From positions 4,481 to 28,819 of the forward strand of contig BGKB01000340.1 of assembly GCA_003116975.1 (NCBI GenBank): a stretch of DNA of 24,339 nucleotides. Reading direction: 5' to 3'. The position numbers and the translations under genes are program-made. Shown here piece by piece: positions 18,796-24,339 of the stretch. This stretch comes from Aurantiochytrium sp. KH105 (taxonomy: Eukaryota; Sar; Bigyra; Thraustochytrida; Thraustochytriidae). Within the stretch, counting starts at the first letter, position 1, and every line of letters starts with the position of its first letter. The notes under the pieces were generated by a model that was given only the letters and a program-made list of their open reading frames with translations, was not told the DNA's origin and searched no databases.

Positions 18796-20957
18796 ATGTT
18801 GCGAGAATGTTTGAAACGCCCTTGCCCTGACCTGAAGTGCTCGCCGAGGCCCAAGACGCTGCTGTGGCCTTTTCTTTGCCTTCCACCTTGCTGTAAGTAC
18901 GGTGAGCCGTCGGGCAGCGCGAGGCGGTCTTTCTGACTTGCACGTCTCCACTGCAGCTCACCGTACTCAGCCCCCCGCTTCTCTCCTGGCTCTCTCGCTT
19001 ACGTCGCCGACACCCGCGCCTGCAGTCGCCGCCTTCGCGCCTTCGCGCCTTCGCTCGTCGTTGGGTTCATCGTCGTTGGCTCAATCCATCCATCTTCAAG
19101 CCGCTCCCTGCGGCAAGGCGCTGCGGCGAGACCTGCCACGAGCGCGCGTCCGCCTGAGCACATCGGGCTCTCAACGCCATCTGTCAGGGCCCGCGCGCTG
19201 CCTGGGCGCGCCCCTAGCGTCTCCGCGCGACTTCGGGCGTCATCATCTGCGTTGGCGGCGGCGATGAGACAAGAGAGACTTGCCAAGCCTTTGCCGATTG
19301 CGCCTGACTGTTTGTTCATTTGCACGGACCAATGATTCACTTTGCAGCGCACGGATAAAACACTTTGCTGTTGTAGATCTTGGCACCCACATCGACGAGC
19401 TCGCAGCTGCAGCGCGGCAAGTTGGACGTCGACGCCAAAGCCAGACGCGTGGCGCTCGAGGCAGTCTGGCCAGGCCTGTTTGGCCCAAGAGAAGAAGAAT
19501 CAAGGGCGAATGTTTGTCAGTGCTCGAAAAGACGTGCTTATCACTGTCATGCCTTTCACCCCATTGAAGGAGGAAACAAAATGCTAGCGCTCAACCAACT
19601 CACAGCTGGTCTCGCCCCCGTCTCTCGCCAAACGTCTTCTATTATCACCGTATGGCAATAACCACCGTCCAAGCGACACGTCCCCGAGAGTAAGAATAAG
19701 AAGATGCATGATGATGACGATTTTCAGTCGATCTCTTTGGCGGCCACGCAAGTAGCCCTTGCACGACCACCTTATTTTTTTTTTCTTCCTCTCCCCGCGC
19801 GAGCCCACATCGTCTCGACAGCCACCAGGGACAGCGCGTCTCCTCCTTGCGCCCTGGGCCCCCAGCCAGCCAGCCTGTAAGCTGTCAGCCCCCAGGCCGC
19901 TTTGGCGCAGCGCGCGATGCAGCCCCTAGCAGCAGCAGCATCCTCGAGGCGGCCCTCGCGGCGCGTGCCGCAGCTTCGGACATCTCTCCTCCTTTCCCTT
20001 CGCCCCTTTCCTTCTGCACACTGCCGCCTCGATTCCCAGAAAGAGGGTGTGCGCTTGCAAGTAGAACCCGGCCGCAGCCGCTGCGACCTTGGCCAACTCG
20101 CTCGATTGATCGGTCACCGAAGCAAGAAAGCTCGCAGCGTAGCGGACCGACGCGTAGCCTGTTCGTGGCGCAGCAACAGCGGCTCACTCCATGCGCCGGC
20201 GTCAGCAGCACCGCGCCTGCCAGCCTCCCCTACTCATCAGACGCGTCTGCCTCGCGCTCCTCATGTCCCCGTCTGCTTCTTTCTTCCCCAGACACTGGGC
20301 AGCATCTCATCTCTGAGCACGCTTCGGAGAAAATCCGGCGCTTACGGAGAAACTCAGGTGTAATGAGAATGTGGAGCCTCGTATACCCGGCCGACGAGAA
20401 AGTTTCCCCGGTCGATCCTCGCAAGCAGCCAGATGCAGAGCGCAAACGATCTCGTGGGTGGGCTCGGCTCGAGGCAAGCGCGCGCGTGCTCGTGCGCGCT
20501 CGTACGTGCGTGTGGCGCACCCTCCTGCGCTCACTTCGCTGCGCGCCCTTCTTGCCTACCCTCGACCCGCGCGGCGTATTGGGCGATCGGCTAACGAGCT
20601 GAAATTAGACGGTCGTTTTCTTCGCCTGTCTGCCTGCTGTGCGCTTGCGGCGTCGACACCAAGCACGAGACGTTCGTAGAGAAGCCGCGCTAAACGAACA
20701 ACGCATCCGTCTTGCCCTCGTGCACGTGGCGCCAAGCGTCTCTGGCTGCCACGACGCTGCGGTCTCGGCTCGTTTCGCTCGTCGCTTGATACCGTCCTCG
20801 CTCTCGCCGCCAGATTCCCGTCGTCATTTTGGAGAAAGACGTGTCGACGTTGTATCAGCTGCAAGCGTATACTGGTCCCTGCAGAGCATTGTTTTGAAGT
20901 TGTGCTCTTCGTGAGGAGGCCGCGTAAGAAGCTACAAGGTGCAACGAGGTCGAAACG
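18796..20957. other. Intergenic stretch, no gene supported
   Basis: These 2.16 kb separate the kinase fragment from the LRR gene. I see a perfect 12-bp inverted repeat (18896-18907 with 18956-18967), a T-run with pyrimidine-rich surroundings (about 19770-19800), and a GC- and CT-rich zone (19820-20300) that could hold a promoter or 5' leader for the LRR gene. Several frames of 80-250 codons overlap one another here on both strands (the longest 19847-20602), but none shows a recognisable domain or convincing composition. No clear TATA box or polyadenylation signal was found. Confidence 0.5.
18893..18967. repeat. Perfect 12-bp inverted repeat with 48-bp loop, overlapping splice-like signals
   Basis: AGTACGGTGAGC at 18896-18907 pairs exactly with GCTCACCGTACT at 18956-18967. 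The left arm begins inside a donor-like GTAAGT (18893-18898), and an acceptor-like CTGCAG ends at 18956, so a 64-nt intron with both ends at the base of a hairpin is possible. A transcript hairpin about 100 nt after the TAA of the kinase fragment is the other reading. No function is shown. Confidence 0.4.
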
Positions 20958-23900
20958 ATGAGATTTTTTGGCGATGGTGCACTCCAAGAAGCAGTCAAGG
21001 CGATCGAAAACGGCGCGACAAAAATCGAGTACGTATATGACAAATTGCGAGACCTCCCAAATTAATTAAAAGAGCTGACCACAACTCACGCACGCACGTA
21101 CGCACGCATGGGATGCAACGGAATGCAACCCTCGGCGCGAATTCGTTTATCTTCGCGTATCATGCTATGACGAGCGCAGTCTTCAGGACAATATGATCGG
21201 CGACGAGGGCGCCACGGCGCTGGCGAACGCACTCGCGAACAATGAGTCGCTGCAGACACTATAGTAAGTCATTGCGACAAAGTAAAAGCGAGGCCAGAAG
21301 CCCAAGAAGAAAGCAACAAGAGCTGACCACAACTCACATACGCACACGCACGCACGGAACGCAATCCTTGGCGCGATTCCGTTCATTTTGACGTCTCATG
21401 TAATGACGAGCGCAGTCTTTCGTACAACAACATCGGCGACAAGGGCGCCACAACGCTGGCGAAAGCACTCGCAAACAATGAGTCGCTGCACACGCTATAG
21501 TAAGTCATTGCGACAAAGTAAACGTGGGGCGAGAAGCCCAAGAAGAAAGCAACAACAGCTGACCACAACTCACGCACGCACGCACGCATGGGATGCGACG
21601 AAATGCAACCCTTGGCGCGATGTCGTTCATCTTGGCGTCTCATGTTATGACGAGCGCAGTCTTTGGGAGAACAACATCGGCGACGAGGGCGCTACAGCGC
21701 TGGCGAACGCACTCGCGAGCAGTATGTCGCTGCAGACGCTAAGGTAAGTCATTGCGACAAAGTGAAAGTGGGGCCAGAAGCCCAAGAAGCAGCAAAAGCT
21801 GACCACAGCTCACGTACGCACGCACGCACGGGATGCGACGGAACGCAATCCTTGGCGCGATTTCGTTCATCTTGACGTCTCATGTCATGACGAACGCAGT
21901 CTTGGGTGCAACGAGATCGGCGACGAGGGCGCTACGGCTCTGGCGAACGCACTCGCGAGCAACGAGTCGCTGCAGACGCTAGAGTAAGTCATTGCGACAA
22001 AGTGAAAGTGGGGCCAAAAGCCCAAGAAGCAACAAGCACTGACCACGGTTCACGTACGCACGCCCTCACGCACGCACGGAATGCGACGGAACGCAACCCT
22101 TGGCGCGATTTCATTCATCTTGGCGTCCCATGCTATAACGAGCGCAGTCTCAATAGCAACAATCTCGGCCACGAGGGCGTTACGGCGCTGGCGACCGCAC
22201 TCGCGAACAATGGGTCGCTGCAGACACTATAGTAAGTCATTGCGACAAAGTGAAAGTGGGGGCAGAAGCCCAAGAAGCAACAACAGCTAATCACAACTCG
22301 CATACGCACACGCACGCACGGAACGCAACCCTTGGCGCCATTTCGTTCATTTTGGCGTCCCATGTTATGACGAGCGCAGTCTTTCGAGCAACAAGATCGG
22401 CGACGAGGGCGCGACGGCGCTAGCGAACGCACTCGCAAACAATGAGTCGCTGCAGACGCTAGAGTAAGTCATTGCGAGAAAGTGAAAGTGGGGCCAGAAG
22501 CCCAAGAAGCAAGCAATAAGAGCTGACCACAACTCACGCACTCACGCACGCATGGAATGCGACGGACTGCAATCCTTGGCGCGATTTCGTTCATCTTGGC
22601 GTCTCATGTTATGACGAGCGCAGCCTTTATAACAACAATATCGGCCACGAGGGCGCCACGGCGCTTGCGAACGCACTCGCGAACAACGAGTCGCTGCAGA
22701 CGCTAGAGTAAGTCATTGCGACAAAGTGAAAGTGGGGCCAGAAGCCCAAGAAGCAACAACAGCTGACCACAGCTCACGTACGCACGCACGCATGGCATGC
22801 GACGGATTGCAACCCTTGGCGCGATTTCATTCATCTTGGCGTCCCATGCTATAACGAGCGCAGTCTCAATAGCAACAATATCGGCGACGAGGGCGCCACG
22901 GCGCTGGCGAACGCACTCGCGAACAATGCGTCGCTGCAGACGCTAAAGTAAGTCAATGCGACAAAGTGAAAGTGGGGCCAGAAGCCCAAGAAGCAACAAC
23001 AGCTAACCACAACTCACGTACTCACGCACGCACGGAATGCGACGGAATGCAACCCTTGGCGCAATTTCGTTCACATTTTGGCGTCTCATACTATGACGAG
23101 CGCAGTCTTCGAGGCAACGAGATTGGGAACGAGGGCGCGAGGGCGCTGGCGAACGCACTCGCGAAGAACAAGTCGCTGCAGACGCTAGAGTAAGTCATTG
23201 CGACAAAGTGAAAGTGGCGCCTGAAGCCCAAGAAGAAACAACAGCTGACCACAACTCACATACGCACACTCACGCACGGAACGCAATCCTTGGCGCGATT
23301 TCGTTCATTTTGGCGTCCCATGTTATGACGAGCGCAGTCTTTCGAGGAACAAGATCGGCACAGAGGGCGCTACGGCGCTGGCGAACGCACTCGCGAAGAA
23401 CAAGTCGCTGCAGACGCTAGAGTAAGTCATTGCAACAAAGTAAAAGTGGGGCCAGAAGCCCAAGAAGCAAGCAACAAGAGCTGACCAGATCTCGCACACG
23501 GCTGCTCACATGGGATGCGACGGAATGCAAACACTGGCGCGATTTCGTTCATCTTGGCGTCTCATGTTATGACGGGCGCAGTCTTGATTGCAACCGCATT
23601 GGCCACGAGGGCGCGACGGCGCTGGCGAACGCACTCGCAGAAAACAAAACATTGCAAACGCTCGAGTAAGTTTCAAAGAGGACCCACAACCCGAATCAAA
23701 CTCCTTCTTCTGACATTTTATAATGACAGCATCGACTACGACAATCCTGCTCTCGAAGCCGCTCTCGAACGCAATCAAACTCTGTACGAACAGAGTCAGA
23801 CGCCTCTTATGCAGGCGTGCAAGAACGGGGACATCTTGGAGGCCGAAACGTTGGTGGTCAACGGGACTCGAATCGACGCGCGGGACACTTTTGGTCAGAC

Positions 23901-24339
23901 AGCGCTGTATCACGTTTGCGAAGTCAAGGATGATACCTATGCTATTCTTCTAGCGAAGCTTCTTTTCAAGCACAGCGTAGGTCTTTCGAGCGAGTCCCTT
24001 GAAATAAGGAAGGCAATTGCGAATGCTTCTTCCAAACATCATATGAAGCTGTCCGCCTTCCTTCTTTTTATACATTCGTTACCGTTGGCGCAGCTACAAA
24101 CCAACGCATTGCGAGAGATGGTTGTCAAGCTTTACGAGCAGGGCGTGCAGACATTGAAAAAGATTCGCAGTCTTACTTCCGCCCAGCTTAAGAAACTGGG
24201 GATAGCAAGCTTGCAAGACCGCCGTGCGTTGCTGCAAGTGTTTGTAGGTCCTGGGCAAACGAGCAAGCTGGAGATTCTTGCCGCGGAGCTTTCCAATGCC
24301 CGGGCAAAGCGCAGCGAGGAAAAGGCTGAACTCCAGCAT
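20958..24339 (+). CDS. LRR-ankyrin-SAM-like multidomain protein, 13 exons visible, 3' end outside the window
   Basis: The ATG at 20958 has an in-frame TAA 33 nt upstream. Exons: 20958-21028; eleven LRR exons 21180-21263, 21416-21499, 21660-21743, 21900-21983, 22148-22231, 22380-22463, 22624-22707, 22864-22947, 23106-23189, 23338-23421, 23582-23665; then 23730 to the window end. All introns are GT-AG and phase 2; joining gives 535 open codons. Residues 1-24 are a short leader without a signal peptide. About 24-331 are eleven 28-residue ribonuclease-inhibitor/NLRC-type LRRs (pattern LxxNxIGDEGATALANAL). About 355-420 are ankyrin repeats (TPLMQACKNGD, GQTALYHVCE), about 451-503 a SAM-like helix bundle (LTSAQLKKLGI), and then a coiled coil begins. 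The absence of a signal peptide suggests an intracellular sensor. The missing 3' part may encode kinase and RING/IBR domains like the broken gene upstream (inferred). Confidence 0.85.
21029..21179 (+). other. Intron 1 of the LRR gene (151 nt)
   Basis: The donor is GTACGT and the acceptor GCGCAG. Its first 40 nt or so are unlike the other introns, but from AAAAGAGCTGACC onward it matches them. The repeat unit therefore reaches upstream of the first LRR exon and may have been founded here. Confidence 0.8.
21180..23665 (+). repeat. Eleven tandem exon-intron cassettes of ~240 bp, each one LRR
   Basis: Cassette starts are 232-248 bp apart (21180, 21416, 21660, 21900, 22148, 22380, 22624, 22864, 23106, 23338, 23582). 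Every exon is exactly 84 nt, and every intron has donor GTAAGT. The ten introns between cassettes share an ACGCACGCACG run, a TTCGTTCAT or close variant, and an acceptor region ending GCGCAG or, once, GGCGCAG. Intron sequence is nearly as conserved as exon sequence, which indicates recent duplication or ongoing homogenisation. Because all exons are multiples of three with phase 2 on both sides, gain, loss, skipping or exchange of any cassette keeps the frame. An unspliced intron always reads xxG TAA, ending the protein right after a complete LRR. Confidence 0.92.
23666..23729 (+). other. Last visible intron of the LRR gene (64 nt, unrelated to the cassette introns)
   Basis: The donor GTAAGT diverges after six bases from the cassette introns. 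The tract CTCCTTCTTCTGACATTT precedes the acceptor GACAG. It marks the boundary between the homogenised array and the unique downstream part. Confidence 0.85.

Noticed and set aside
19847..20602. 251-codon plus-strand open frame upstream of the LRR gene
   Set aside because: Rich in Pro, Arg, Ser and Ala, as expected in GC-rich DNA. Long frames on the other strand overlap it, and no domain or splice context supports it.
21180..23665. CRISPR-like look of regularly spaced near-identical repeats
   Set aside because: The periodic unit is an 84-nt exon plus a GT-AG intron encoding an LRR. The repeats are about 240 bp and translate coherently.

Overview
This is eukaryotic nuclear DNA, most likely from a protist with an intron-rich, repeat-rich genome of about 50% GC. 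Evidence for this is GT-AG introns (mostly GTAAGT donors), multidomain LRR, ankyrin, kinase and RING/IBR proteins, a candidate solo LTR and a large tandem array. I cannot name the species. Stramenopile- or haptophyte-like algae are a guess from the domain repertoire only.

Layout. (1) Positions 1-16946 are a head-to-tail array of a roughly 1.4-kb unit: one partial and seven full copies, with no convincing coding frame. Each unit carries a pyrimidine tract ending in an acceptor-like CAG followed by CGC...GAGCTC. Three insertions interrupt the array: about 326 bp at 1287-1612, a 357-bp candidate solo LTR at 3713-4069, and 6.17 kb at 5129-11302. The last is two head-to-tail copies of one unclassified DNA element. 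The longer copy B keeps a minus-strand ORF close to its left end; copy A has lost 748 bp of it. (2) Positions 16947-18795 hold the 3' part of a gene: coiled coil, protein kinase, then a RING/IBR-type cysteine-rich region. It begins directly at a splice acceptor and is broken by two in-frame TAG codons and one frameshift. (3) Positions 18796-20957 have no gene I can support. (4) From 20958 to the window end is an intact-looking gene. It has a short first exon, eleven consecutive LRR exons of exactly 84 nt, each followed by a phase-2 intron (the first ten nearly identical), and then an exon with ankyrin repeats, a SAM-like domain and the start of a coiled coil. It runs off the window.

How they relate. 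The downstream gene ends, within view, in a coiled coil, and the upstream fragment begins with one before its kinase and RING/IBR parts. The two may therefore be tandem members of one family with the order LRR-ANK-SAM-coil-kinase-RING/IBR; this is inference. The most interesting feature is the LRR cassette array. Introns and LRR scaffold are homogenised, while the few residues predicted to lie on the concave binding face differ from exon to exon. That is what a modular, shufflable recognition receptor would look like.
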